Source: Halobacterium wangiae (lineage in GTDB: Archaea > Halobacteriota > Halobacteria > Halobacteriales > Halobacteriaceae). From it: a stretch of 64,000 nucleotides of DNA. The notes under the pieces were generated by a model. That model saw nothing but the letters and a program-made list of their open reading frames with translations, searched no databases and was not told the DNA's origin. Within the stretch, counting starts at the first letter, position 1, and every line of letters begins with the position of its first letter. The stretch spans positions 1,984,001-2,048,000 of the forward strand of contig NZ_CP089588.1 in NCBI RefSeq assembly GCF_021249345.1, in the 5' to 3' direction. The translations under genes were made by a program, and so were the position numbers. Of this stretch, positions 17,246-25,530 are shown one piece after another.

Positions 17246-18048
17246 TCGCCCGTTCGCGTCTGTCCCAGGCCGCGAGCAATTTCTTCTACACGGTCGCCGA
17301 GTGCGGAGCGCAACGCGTCGACGTCGCTCCCAACGACGAGCAACTGGTAGCCCGCTTCGACTTTCTCGGTGGCGTCCTCGCCGTCGCCGACGAACCCCAT
17401 CACGGGCACGCCGGCGTCGGCGCAGGCGTCCTCGATGTCCGTGATAGCGCCCTGTACGCTGTCGTGCCCTTCCTCTAACGGGTGGCCGAGAGAGTGTGAG
17501 AGGTCCCACGGCCCGATGAACGCGAACCCGAGTTCGTCGACGGCGAGTATCTCCTCGATGTTCGAAACCGCGCGCTCGTTCTCTATCATCACGCCGACCC
17601 GGACGTGGCGGTCCGACCGGGACGTGTAGCTGTCCATGTCCGCCCCCCAGCGATTCGCGCGGACGCCCGCGAGCCCCCGATCGCCGACCGCGCCGTCGTA
17701 GCTGAAGTGCGCTGAAGCGACGCTCTGGCGGACCTCAGCGGCCGTCTCGACGCGCGGTATCAGTACGTTCCGGACGCCCGTGTCGAGGGTCTTCCGGACG
17801 AGCGACGGGTCGTTCGTCGGGAGCCGGAGCACGACTTCGACTCCCGCGAGGTCCGCGGCGCGTGCGAGGTCCTCGAGGCGTTCGGCGTCGTAGGGTGACG
17901 GGCCGGCGTGCTCCAGGTCGAGCCACACGAAGTCCAGCCCGAGGCTCCCGTACACCTCGACGAGGTTCGGGTGTACGATCGTCGAGAGCACGCCGATCGT
18001 CGCGTCCCCCTGGTCGAGGCGCTCTGCGAGGGTGGGTGAGTCGTGCAT
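17242..18048 (-). CDS. HpcH/HpaI-type 2-keto-3-deoxy acid aldolase
   Basis: A class II, metal-dependent pyruvate aldolase of 268 residues. Family motifs are FVWLDLEHAGPSPY, VRNVLIPRVE, GVMIENERAV (Glu metal ligand) and FAFIGPWDLSHSLG (Asp metal ligand). Relatives cleave 2-keto-3-deoxy-rhamnonate, 5-keto-4-deoxy-glucarate or hydroxy-ketopimelate. Between GH105 genes, a sugar-acid substrate is likelier than an aromatic one. It is divergent from the crotonase at 18144 and has its own TATA-like CATTGATACA about 32 nt upstream. Confidence 0.92.
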   Translation of the reverse strand: MHDSPTLAERLDQGDATIGVLSTIVHPNLVEVYGSLGLDFVWLDLEHAGPSPYDAERLEDLARAADLAGVEVVLRLPTNDPSLVRKTLDTGVRNVLIPRVETAAEVRQSVASAHFSYDGAVGDRGLAGVRANRWGADMDSYTSRSDRHVRVGVMIENERAVSNIEEILAVDELGFAFIGPWDLSHSLGHPLEEGHDSVQGAITDIEDACADAGVPVMGFVGDGEDATEKVEAGYQLLVVGSDVDALRSALGDRVEEIARGLGQTRTGD

Positions 18049-18109
18049 CGGTTGATTCGAGGGTCGCCGTCACGCTGTATCAATGTTTGGGGCTCGGTGA
18101 CATAGGACG

Positions 18110-18118
18110 AAGATTTAA
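18110..18118 (+). promoter_or_regulatory. TATA box of the crotonase gene at 18144
   Basis: GATTTAAGG lies about 28 nt upstream of the GTG at 18144, matching leaderless spacing and helping to fix that non-ATG start. Confidence 0.5.
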
Positions 18119-18143
18119 GGCGCTCGTTACCCCACTTTTCGGC

Positions 18144-18959
18144 GTGCAACCAGAGGACTTCGAGACGATAGACTGGCGTTTCGACGAGGAAACGGGCGTC
18201 GGGCGTATTGTACTCGACCGCCCGGACAAACTCAACGCACTCTCCAAGCAGTGCTGTGACGAGATAATCGAGGGGCTGGAGGCGTTCGAGGCCCTCGACC
18301 GGCAGGGACTCTACGAGGAGGACGACGGCGTCAAGACCCGCATCGTCGTCCTCGAGGGCGCTGGCGACGACGCGTTCTGCGTGGGGTCGGACGTCGACGA
18401 GTTCCACGACGTGAAACCGGGCGTGTTCAACTTCAACCCGATGTTCACGCGCGTCGAGGAGTTCCCCGCCCCCATCGTCGCGAAGATCGACGGCTACTGT
18501 CTCGGGGGCGGTCTCGAACTCGCGTTGACCTGTGACTTCCGCATCGCCAGCGAGGACAGCCAGTTCGGGTTCCCCGAGATCCAGCTGGGCATCATGCCCG
18601 GCGACGGCGGCACCCAGCGCCTCCCGGAGATTGTCGGTCCAAGTCGCACCAAGGAACTCGCCATGACGGCCGAGCACATCGACGCGGCGGAGGCGCTGGA
18701 CGACGGTATCGTGGACTACGTGCACCAGTCGGCGGACCTCGAGGCGGAGGTCGTCGAGTTCGCCGAGCGCATCGCCGAGCAGCCACCGCTCGCCGTGCGA
18801 TCGATCAAGGACGCTGTGAACATCTCCCAGGAGACGAACCTCCGCACCGGGCGGTACTACGAGCGCCGCGCGGGCAACTGGCTCACGGCCACCGAGGACC
18901 ACGAGGAAGGCGTCGAGGCGTTCGAGGAGAAACGCGATCCCGAGTGGAAGGGGCAGTGA
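18144..18959 (+). CDS. Enoyl-CoA hydratase/isomerase family protein
   Basis: Canonical crotonase, 271 residues from GTG 18144 (VQPEDFETIDW); upstream in-frame sequence is a shadow of the divergent aldolase. The oxyanion-hole segment is DDAFCVGSDVDEF. Both glutamate positions are in consensus context: CLGGGLELALTCD and GFPEIQLGIMPGDGGTQRL. It is therefore a stronger hydratase candidate than the crotonase at 10418. It precedes a GH105 gene on the same strand by about 150 bp, with a separate promoter for the latter. Confidence 0.93.
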   Translation: MQPEDFETIDWRFDEETGVGRIVLDRPDKLNALSKQCCDEIIEGLEAFEALDRQGLYEEDDGVKTRIVVLEGAGDDAFCVGSDVDEFHDVKPGVFNFNPMFTRVEEFPAPIVAKIDGYCLGGGLELALTCDFRIASEDSQFGFPEIQLGIMPGDGGTQRLPEIVGPSRTKELAMTAEHIDAAEALDDGIVDYVHQSADLEAEVVEFAERIAEQPPLAVRSIKDAVNISQETNLRTGRYYERRAGNWLTATEDHEEGVEAFEEKRDPEWKGQ

Positions 18960-19107
18960 GCGTCACCGGTCGACCCGCGTAGACGCGGATCCGTGGCGGT
19001 CCGACGCCGAACGCTCCACCCGACTCCCTGGGCAGTTCCCCGGACGGAACGGCGACTGTCTCCGGGAAACACTTATCTAATCGCCAGTGAATGACGTTAA
19101 CGAACTG

Positions 19108-20139
19108 ATGACAGCATCACTGTCAGAGCTTACTAGCCGCGTCGCAGAGCATACCGTAGACTGGGACATGGAGATGGGCATCGACTGGGAGAAGGCGTGC
19201 CTCATCGACGGCCTCCTCGCGACAGGGGAGCAGCCCGAACGAACGCGGGAGATCGTCGACCGCTGCATCGAGACCCAGACCAGCGAGGGCCAGTTCTCCT
19301 ACGGCTCGCTGGACCCGCTCCACCTCGACTGGGCGGCGGAGTGGACCATCGGCGAGTACCAGTCCGTCCCCGACCCTGCGGCAATCGGCCACGGCGTCCT
19401 CGAGCTGTACGACCGGACGGGCGACGACTACTACCTCGACGCTGCACGGAAACAGATCGAGTACCTCCGCGACGTAGAACGCACCAGTGAGGGCGGAATC
19501 CCCCAGCAGCGCGGCGAGCTCTCACTCGCCGTCGACGGCCTGTGGATGGTCTGTCCGTTCCTCGCGCGCTACGGCGTGCTCGCGGACGACCCCGACGCCA
19601 TCGACGACGCGATCAAACAGTTCGAGGTCCAGCGCAAGCACCTCCAGGACCCCCACACGGGGCTGTTCCGGCACACGTGGATGGAGCAACCGAACTCCTA
19701 CGTCCAGAGCAGCTTCTGGTCGCGCGGCATCGGGTGGGCGATATGCGCACTGGTGGACACCATTGAGTACGTGCCGGACGACCACGAGGGGCACGAAGTT
19801 ATGGCGGAGATGCTCCAGGAGGCCTGTTCGGCGATGGTCGACCTTCAGGACGACACTGGCTTCTGGCACAACATCGTCGACGACCACGAGGAGCCCCTGG
19901 AGACGTCCGGCACGCTGATGGCAGCGTACGCGTTCAAACGCGGGCTCGAACTCGGTGTGCTCGAAGGAGAAGAGTACGCGGCGGCCGCCGAGCGCGCCAT
20001 GACGGTCTGCAAGGGCGTCGTGGACGAGGACGGCGAGGTCCGCCGCGTCGCACTGGTTCCCGGCGGTCCCGAGGCCCCTATTGGCGTCACGCTCCACGGG
20101 CAGGGGCTGTTCCTCATGGCCGCGAGCTGCTTCGAATGA
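19108..20139 (+). CDS. GH105/GH88-type unsaturated glycuronyl hydrolase (paralogue 2)
   Basis: 343 residues from ATG 19108. A GTG at 19087 is in frame, but the ATG aligns with paralogue 1 (MTASLSELTSRVAEH) and lies about 33 nt after the TATA-like CTTATCTAA near 19071. It has the same fold and predicted reaction: HGVLELYDRTGDDYY, Asp143 in LAVDGLWMVCPF, DPHTGLFRHTW, FWSRGIGW and TGFWHNIVDD. No signal peptide. Differences around residues 70-90 and the catalytic loop imply different oligosaccharide preference. A CGTTAACG palindrome (19095-19102) lies just before the start. Confidence 0.9.
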   Translation: MTASLSELTSRVAEHTVDWDMEMGIDWEKACLIDGLLATGEQPERTREIVDRCIETQTSEGQFSYGSLDPLHLDWAAEWTIGEYQSVPDPAAIGHGVLELYDRTGDDYYLDAARKQIEYLRDVERTSEGGIPQQRGELSLAVDGLWMVCPFLARYGVLADDPDAIDDAIKQFEVQRKHLQDPHTGLFRHTWMEQPNSYVQSSFWSRGIGWAICALVDTIEYVPDDHEGHEVMAEMLQEACSAMVDLQDDTGFWHNIVDDHEEPLETSGTLMAAYAFKRGLELGVLEGEEYAAAAERAMTVCKGVVDEDGEVRRVALVPGGPEAPIGVTLHGQGLFLMAASCFE

Positions 20140-20228
20140 GTGTTCACACCACTGTAGCCTGATTCTGGGAGTCCGCGGCCAGACAGTCCTCGGGAACGCT
20201 CCGCTCCTCCTCACGGCAACCCTCGCCC

Positions 20229-21122
20229 TCAGCCGAGGGCGATCAGTACGACGCCGACCACGGCAGTGCCGGCGGCCACAAGCCGCAACAGGAGGTCTTC
20301 CTCGCCGAGGATGATTCCGCCGAGGACGACGGCGACGACCGCCTGCATGCTGATGATGGGGGATGCCAGGCTCGCGGGTATCGTGGAGAACGCGAGTGCG
20401 GTCACCCACTCGCCGAGCCCGACAAACGCGCCGGCGACGGCGAACTTCCCGAGGTCGCCCCAGACGCGCGGCGTCCTGCCCCGCCACGCAACGGGGCCGA
20501 GGACGATCGGGACGCCGGCGAGCTTGATGAGCGTCCAGACGGCGGGCTGGACGCCTCCCTCCTGGAGCAGGACGCGCTGGCTCACGGCGACGACACCGAG
20601 CAACATCGCGCTCAGTAACGCGAGACGTGCGGGACGGGAGGTCACGGCAGTCTGGAACGGTGTGTGGATGCCGCCGCCCTGGTAGTTCGCGACGTAGACC
20701 GCCACCGTGGCGATGAGGACACCGGCGACTTGGATGGGTCCGAGATGCTGGTCGAGCACGACAACTTCGAGCGGAAGGACGAACGCTGGAGAGAGCTTGC
20801 TGAGCGGTGCGACGTACGAGACGTCCCCGACGGCCAGCGCGTGGTACAGCAACAGCAACCCGCTGGCGAACACGACTACAACGCCGGCGGCAGCAAGCCA
20901 GTCGTCCGCGGGCAGCGCCACCACTTCTCTGACGACAGTCCGGCCGGGGTCGAGACTCACCGCGGTTAGAAACCACCCCACTGAGAAAATGTTCGTCACG
21001 ACGATGACGAGTGCGGGCGGGTAGTCACTGAAGTGCCGCTTCAGATAGAACAGGAAGACGCCCCAGAGGACCGCCACGCTGGCGGCGTAGGCGAGTCCCT
21101 GGGCGTGTGGAACGAACGTCAT
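20229..21122 (-). CDS. EamA/DMT-family transporter
   Basis: A drug/metabolite-type transporter of 297 residues with about ten membrane helices in two EamA repeats; the second begins near AVTSRPARLALLSAM. Repeat landmarks are SYVAPLSKLSPAFVLPLEVV and IPASLASPIISMQAVVAVVLGG. It is divergent from the aldehyde dehydrogenase gene with 119 bp between starts. A second EamA gene lies at 22819. Substrate and direction unknown; export or import of a sugar acid, nucleoside or amino-acid-like compound would fit the family. Confidence 0.92.
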   Translation of the reverse strand: MTFVPHAQGLAYAASVAVLWGVFLFYLKRHFSDYPPALVIVVTNIFSVGWFLTAVSLDPGRTVVREVVALPADDWLAAAGVVVVFASGLLLLYHALAVGDVSYVAPLSKLSPAFVLPLEVVVLDQHLGPIQVAGVLIATVAVYVANYQGGGIHTPFQTAVTSRPARLALLSAMLLGVVAVSQRVLLQEGGVQPAVWTLIKLAGVPIVLGPVAWRGRTPRVWGDLGKFAVAGAFVGLGEWVTALAFSTIPASLASPIISMQAVVAVVLGGIILGEEDLLLRLVAAGTAVVGVVLIALG

Positions 21123-21215
21123 CAGTGACTGGATGGGGTGCGTGTCCTTACCAGTTCTGCCGAGAATGCGTCTCGGGGGTGCGAGGCAGACACGGCTTCG
21201 AGAGTAAACAATATA

Positions 21216-21227
21216 CGAGCGCGCTCG
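21216..21227. promoter_or_regulatory. 12-bp perfect palindrome CGAGCGCGCTCG before the aldehyde dehydrogenase gene
   Basis: It lies between a TATA-like ACAATATA (about 21208-21215) and the ATG at 21242, a position where a bound repressor would block initiation. Alternating purine-pyrimidine GC sequence can be palindromic by chance in GC-rich DNA, so this is only a candidate. Confidence 0.35.
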
Positions 21228-21241
21228 AATTATGTTAGCGC

Positions 21242-22693
21242 ATGTCGAGCCAGCACCGCAATTTCATCGACGGGGATTGGGTAGAATCCAACTCCGGCGA
21301 GACGTTCGAGAACAGGAACCCGGCGGACACCAAGGAAGTCATCGGCGAATACCAGCAGTCGACAGCCGAGGACGCGGAGGCGGCCATCGAAGCCGCGAAC
21401 GAAGCCGCAGACGAGTGGGCAGCGATGCCCGGGCCGGAGCGCGGGCGCATCCTCCGGAAGGCGGGCGAGATCCTCGCAGACCGGAAGGAGGAACTCACGC
21501 AGACGCTCTCCCACGAGGTCGGTAAGACCACGTCGGAGGCGGGAGGTGAGGTCCAGCGCTCGATCGACATCTACGCGTACTATGCAGCCAAGGCGAGTGA
21601 CTTCGGGGGGACCGTCAAGGAGTCCTCGAGCCCGACGACCCACCTCTACTCCCAGAGCGAGCCGGTGGGCGTCGCCGGCCTCATCACGCCGTGGAACTTC
21701 CCGATCGCCATCGCGTCGTGGAAGATGGCGCCGGCGCTCGCGGCGGGGAACACCGTCGTCCTCAAACCCGCGTCGCTCGCACCGGGAATCATCCGCGAGC
21801 TCGTGGAGGCACTGGAGGACGCGGGAATCCCTGACGGAGTCGTGAACTTCGTCACCGGGCCCGGGCGGAGCGTCGGGGCCACCGTCTCCTCCAGTCCGGA
21901 CGTGGACGCGGTCTCGTTCACGGGTAGCCACTCGGTCGGTGAAAAGGTCCGCAAGCAGGCGGTCGACGACGGGAAGCGTGTGCAACTGGAGATGGGCGGG
22001 AAGAATCCGACCGTCGTGATGCCTAGCGCTGACGTGGACGAAGCCGTGGACATCGTCGCAGGCGGCTGCTTCGGCGTCACCGGCGAGGCGTGTACGGCGA
22101 CCTCCAAGGCGATCGTCCACGAGGACGTCTACGAGGAGTTCGTCGAGAAGATGGTCGACCACGTCGAGAGTATCGAGGTCGGTCCGGGGCTCGAGGACTA
22201 CGACATGGGCCCGCACATCAGCGAGTCAGAGCTCGACTCGACCCTCGACTACGTCGAGATCGGTCAACAAGAGGGTGCGACGCTCGAGACCGGCGGGAAC
22301 CGCGTCACAGGCGACGGTTACGACGACGGGTACTTCGTCGAACCGGCCGTCTTCTCCGACGTCACGAACGATATGCGCATCGCGCAGGAGGAGATCTTCG
22401 GGCCGGTGCTCGCCATCATCCCGGTGTCGGGCTTCGAGGACGCGCTGAGGCAGGCCAACGACGTCCGGTACGGACTCGCGGCGGGGCTCGTCACCCAGGA
22501 CCTCACGGAGGCCCACGAGTTCGCGAACCGCGCCGAGGCCGGCATCGTGAAGGTCAACGAGAAGACGACCGGGCTGGAACTCCACGTCCCGTTCGGGGGG
22601 TTCAAGGACTCCTCGAGCGAGACCTACCGGGAGCAGGGTGACGCCGGCCTGGACTTCTACTCGATCAGCCGCACGGTCTACATGAACTACTGA
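21242..22693 (+). CDS. Aldehyde dehydrogenase, 2-oxoglutarate-semialdehyde (2,5-dioxovalerate) type
   Basis: NAD(P)+-dependent aldehyde dehydrogenase, 483 residues. Catalytic residues are visible: N152 in TPWNFPIA, E250 in LEMGGKNPTVV and the nucleophile C284 in GEACTATS. Sequence style (NFIDGDWVES, KASDFGGTVKE, EKTTGLELHVPFGG) resembles haloarchaeal 2-oxoglutarate semialdehyde dehydrogenases that finish oxidative pentose and uronate pathways. That role fits neighbouring GH105, KdgF-like and aldolase genes. A semialdehyde of another acid is an alternative. A TATA-like box and a 12-bp palindrome precede it. Confidence 0.94.
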   Translation: MSSQHRNFIDGDWVESNSGETFENRNPADTKEVIGEYQQSTAEDAEAAIEAANEAADEWAAMPGPERGRILRKAGEILADRKEELTQTLSHEVGKTTSEAGGEVQRSIDIYAYYAAKASDFGGTVKESSSPTTHLYSQSEPVGVAGLITPWNFPIAIASWKMAPALAAGNTVVLKPASLAPGIIRELVEALEDAGIPDGVVNFVTGPGRSVGATVSSSPDVDAVSFTGSHSVGEKVRKQAVDDGKRVQLEMGGKNPTVVMPSADVDEAVDIVAGGCFGVTGEACTATSKAIVHEDVYEEFVEKMVDHVESIEVGPGLEDYDMGPHISESELDSTLDYVEIGQQEGATLETGGNRVTGDGYDDGYFVEPAVFSDVTNDMRIAQEEIFGPVLAIIPVSGFEDALRQANDVRYGLAAGLVTQDLTEAHEFANRAEAGIVKVNEKTTGLELHVPFGGFKDSSSETYREQGDAGLDFYSISRTVYMNY

Positions 22694-22818
22694 ACGGACT
22701 CGCACGCCGCGGAGCACTGCACCCGGTCACTGCCGGTACGTCGGTCGGGCGGCGAACGGATACGGTCGGCCCAACCTGACTCGACCGCTCGCCGTGGAAC
22801 GCATTTTCTCGACCCTCG

Positions 22819-23709
22819 TCAGGCGAGCGTGACGACGACTGCCCCGAGGACCACGACGACTGCTCCGGCCACCAGGCCGAGCGTGACCCGCTCGAGCTTG
22901 TCGAGGAACGCGTAGGAGAGCGCCATCACGATCAGGGGGCTGAGCTGGAGGATGGGAACGACCAGGGAGACCGGCGCGAGCGACAGCGCGGCGTAGTACG
23001 ACAGCAGGAACAGGGAGTTCGAGAGGCCGGCGAGCAGGTACCACCGGCGGTTCGGGCTACGGGCAAGGTCGCCGGGGGCCGGGAGTGCGTTGCGCCACCG
23101 GAGGTACGCCCACATCCCGGCCGCCGCTACCACCGTCTTCACCGCGAGTCCGGACATGACCGAGGTTCCGTCGCCGAAGCCGACCTTCACTATCACCGGT
23201 TCGAGCGCGAACACGAGCGCCGTGGCGAACGGCAGCGTGAGCGCCCGGGCCGGGGCGTCGGCGAGCGTGGCGTCTCCATCGACGGTCTGTTTTGACAGCC
23301 ACGCCACGCCCGCGACGATGAGCACGACGCCCACGAACTGGCCGTTCGTGACCGGGTCGCCGAGCAGGAGGACGGCGAGTACCACCGCGAACAGGGGGTT
23401 GGAGGCCTTGATGGGTTCCGTGATGCTCGCGCCCAGGCGGTCGATGCTCGTGTAGTAGAGCGCCCGCCCCAGCAGCGTCCCGAGCAGGCCCGCGGCGACG
23501 AAGGAGAGGAGCGCGCTCGTGGACATGCGGTACGCCGGGAACTCCAGGACGGCGGCGAGCGGGACGAAGATGGCCAGGTTCACGAGCAGCACGACTGTCA
23601 ACGCGTCCGTTGTCGACCCCTCGTGGGTGCCGACGCGAACAGCCATCACCTGTCCCGCGATGCCGACCGCCCCGAGCACCGCGAGCGCCGCGCCCGCAAT
23701 TTCGTTCAC
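22819..23709 (-). CDS. EamA/DMT-family transporter
   Basis: 296 residues from GTG 23709, about ten membrane helices in two EamA repeats. Landmarks are YYTSIDRLGASITEPIKASNPLFAV (first repeat end) and LSLAPVSLVVPILQLSPLIVMALSYAFL (second). It starts 6 nt after the stop of the cytidine-deaminase-like gene, the last member of a CoA transferase-deaminase-transporter operon. It may move the compound those two enzymes act on. Confidence 0.92.
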   Translation of the reverse strand: MNEIAGAALAVLGAVGIAGQVMAVRVGTHEGSTTDALTVVLLVNLAIFVPLAAVLEFPAYRMSTSALLSFVAAGLLGTLLGRALYYTSIDRLGASITEPIKASNPLFAVVLAVLLLGDPVTNGQFVGVVLIVAGVAWLSKQTVDGDATLADAPARALTLPFATALVFALEPVIVKVGFGDGTSVMSGLAVKTVVAAAGMWAYLRWRNALPAPGDLARSPNRRWYLLAGLSNSLFLLSYYAALSLAPVSLVVPILQLSPLIVMALSYAFLDKLERVTLGLVAGAVVVVLGAVVVTLA

Positions 23710-23715
23710 CGAGCG

Positions 23716-24168
23716 TTACCCCTCGAGGTGGACGTCCCGGTAGCTCTGGACGTACTTGCTGGGGAGTAAGTCGATAGCCGCCGACTTGGTCAACTCGCCG
23801 TCGTCACCGGGGTAGATGACCGCCATCTGCGGGTTGACGTCCGAGATGATCTCCCGGCAGACGCCACACGGGGAGACGACTTTGATCTCGTCCTCGTCCT
23901 CCGCCGGACCTGGGTGGCGGACCGAGACGATGGTGTCGATGTCCTCCCCCTTGACGCCGTTCGCGACGGCCGTCCCGAGGGTGACCGGCTCCGCGCAGAC
24001 GGACGCGCGGCCGACGTTCGCTTCCACGTGGACGCCCGTGTGGACGTCGCCGCTCGTCGTTCGGAGTGCCGACCCGACGTAGTGGGTGCCGTGGACGAAC
24101 GCGTCCCGGATTACGTCACGCGCTGCTTCGATGAGCTGCTCGTCGTCGCTGGTGAGTGTGTCTGTCAT
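23716..24168 (-). CDS. Cytidine deaminase family protein
   Basis: A 150-residue zinc hydrolase of the CDA fold. The zinc site is complete: Cys-Ala-Glu in ASVCAEPVTLG, with Glu as proton shuttle, and two cysteines in SPCGVCREII. The segment before it (GVHVEANVGRASV) corresponds to the substrate loop NVENASY of true cytidine deaminases and is divergent, so the substrate may not be cytidine. It sits 2 nt after the CoA transferase stop and 6 nt before the EamA start. This is an unusual context for nucleoside salvage. Confidence 0.88.
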   Translation of the reverse strand: MTDTLTSDDEQLIEAARDVIRDAFVHGTHYVGSALRTTSGDVHTGVHVEANVGRASVCAEPVTLGTAVANGVKGEDIDTIVSVRHPGPAEDEDEIKVVSPCGVCREIISDVNPQMAVIYPGDDGELTKSAAIDLLPSKYVQSYRDVHLEG

Positions 24169-24169
24169 G

Positions 24170-25375
24170 TTACTGGGTTCGCGTACCGCCTTCGCTCGCG
24201 GTGACGCCGTTCTCCTCGAGGTTCGCGATCTCGTCGTCGTCGTAACCGAGTTCCGCGAGAACTTCCTCGGTCTGCTCGCCGGGCACCGGGGGGTCGCTGA
24301 ACTCCACGTCGGCGTTCGACATCGAGACGGGGACGCCGGTCGTCTCGAACGTCCCGACGCCGGGGTACTCCAGTTCGATAATCATGTCGTTGTGCCGGAC
24401 CTGGGGGTGGTCGGCGGCGTCCTGGTAGTCGTTCACCTCTGCTATCCACGCCCCGGCGTCGAGCAGACGGTCCATGAGGTCGTCGGTCGGCACCGACCGC
24501 GTCTCTGCTTCGAGCTGTTCTTTGATCTCGTCGCGGTGCTCGTACACCTCCCGGCCGTCGCTGTAGTCACAGAGCGGCTCGACGCCGAGTTCGTCCGCGA
24601 TGCTCGGCAGGTTCGCGAACGAGAGCGCCACGTGGCCATCTGCGGTCTCGTAGACGCCGTAGGGTGCGCCCGAGTAGACGTGGCCGATGCCCGACTCGCT
24701 ACGCTCGGCCTCGACGTCCATGTTGACGGCGCTCGTGATCTCCTGGGTCTGGAAGTCGATGCCGGCGTTGAGGAGGTTCGTCTCTATCTTCTGCCCCTCA
24801 CCGGTCATCTCCCGCTGGAACAACGCGACCACGGTGTGGAGCGCGATGGTGTTCGCGGAGTGGGCGTCGCAGATGAACGAGCCGGCGGGCGTCGGCGGGT
24901 CCTGCTTCCGGCCCGTGTTCTGGACGAGTCCGCTCATCGCCTGCGCGAGGATGTCCTGACCGGGCCGTTCCGCGTACGGGCCGTCCGCCCCGAATCCGGA
25001 TGCCGACACGTAGACGATGTTCTCGTTGACGTCGTGGACGTCCTCGTACCCGAGGCCGAACTTCTCCATGACGCCCGGGCGGAAGTTCTCGACGAGCGCG
25101 TCCGCCTCCTCGATGATGTCCTCGGCGACCTGCCTGCCCTCGTCGGACTTGAGGTCGAGGGTGATCGAGCGCTTGTTGCGGTTCATCGCGAGGAAGTACG
25201 GGCTGACGTCCTCGAGGAGCTCCCCCTCGATGGGCGCAGTCCGGACGAGTTCCCCACCCGCTGGCTCGATCTTGATCACGTCGGCGCCCATGTCCCCGAG
25301 CTTCTGGGTGGCCCACCCACCCTGTTGCATCTGGCTGAAGTCGGCGATAGTCACGTCTTCGAGTGGTGCTGGCAT
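24170..25375 (-). CDS. Family III CoA transferase (CaiB/BaiF)
   Basis: Moves CoA between organic acids, 401 residues. Landmarks are LGDMGADVIKIEPAGGELVR, RNKRSITLDLKS, ENFRPGVMEKFGLGYE, the catalytic-Asp region GSFICDAHSAN (D170), and MTGEGQKIETNLL. A TATA-like box (minus-strand ACTAAAC near 25403-25409) gives leaderless expression. It heads the operon with a cytidine-deaminase-like protein and an EamA transporter. With the ligase, crotonases and acyl-CoA dehydrogenase nearby it supplies alternative CoA activation. Its acid substrate is unknown. Confidence 0.94.
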   Translation of the reverse strand: MPAPLEDVTIADFSQMQQGGWATQKLGDMGADVIKIEPAGGELVRTAPIEGELLEDVSPYFLAMNRNKRSITLDLKSDEGRQVAEDIIEEADALVENFRPGVMEKFGLGYEDVHDVNENIVYVSASGFGADGPYAERPGQDILAQAMSGLVQNTGRKQDPPTPAGSFICDAHSANTIALHTVVALFQREMTGEGQKIETNLLNAGIDFQTQEITSAVNMDVEAERSESGIGHVYSGAPYGVYETADGHVALSFANLPSIADELGVEPLCDYSDGREVYEHRDEIKEQLEAETRSVPTDDLMDRLLDAGAWIAEVNDYQDAADHPQVRHNDMIIELEYPGVGTFETTGVPVSMSNADVEFSDPPVPGEQTEEVLAELGYDDDEIANLEENGVTASEGGTRTQ

Positions 25376-25530
25376 ACACCACGGAAAATGCTGACCGAGG
25401 GTTTAGTTCCACCGATGAATCCAGTGGACGCCGGGCCTCGAACACATCTGGTGGGCGTCCGGATTGGCGAGTGGAGGCGCCGGTCGGGATGGCCAGAGGG
25501 CACAACCCTCTCGGTGGCGCGACCGGCCAG

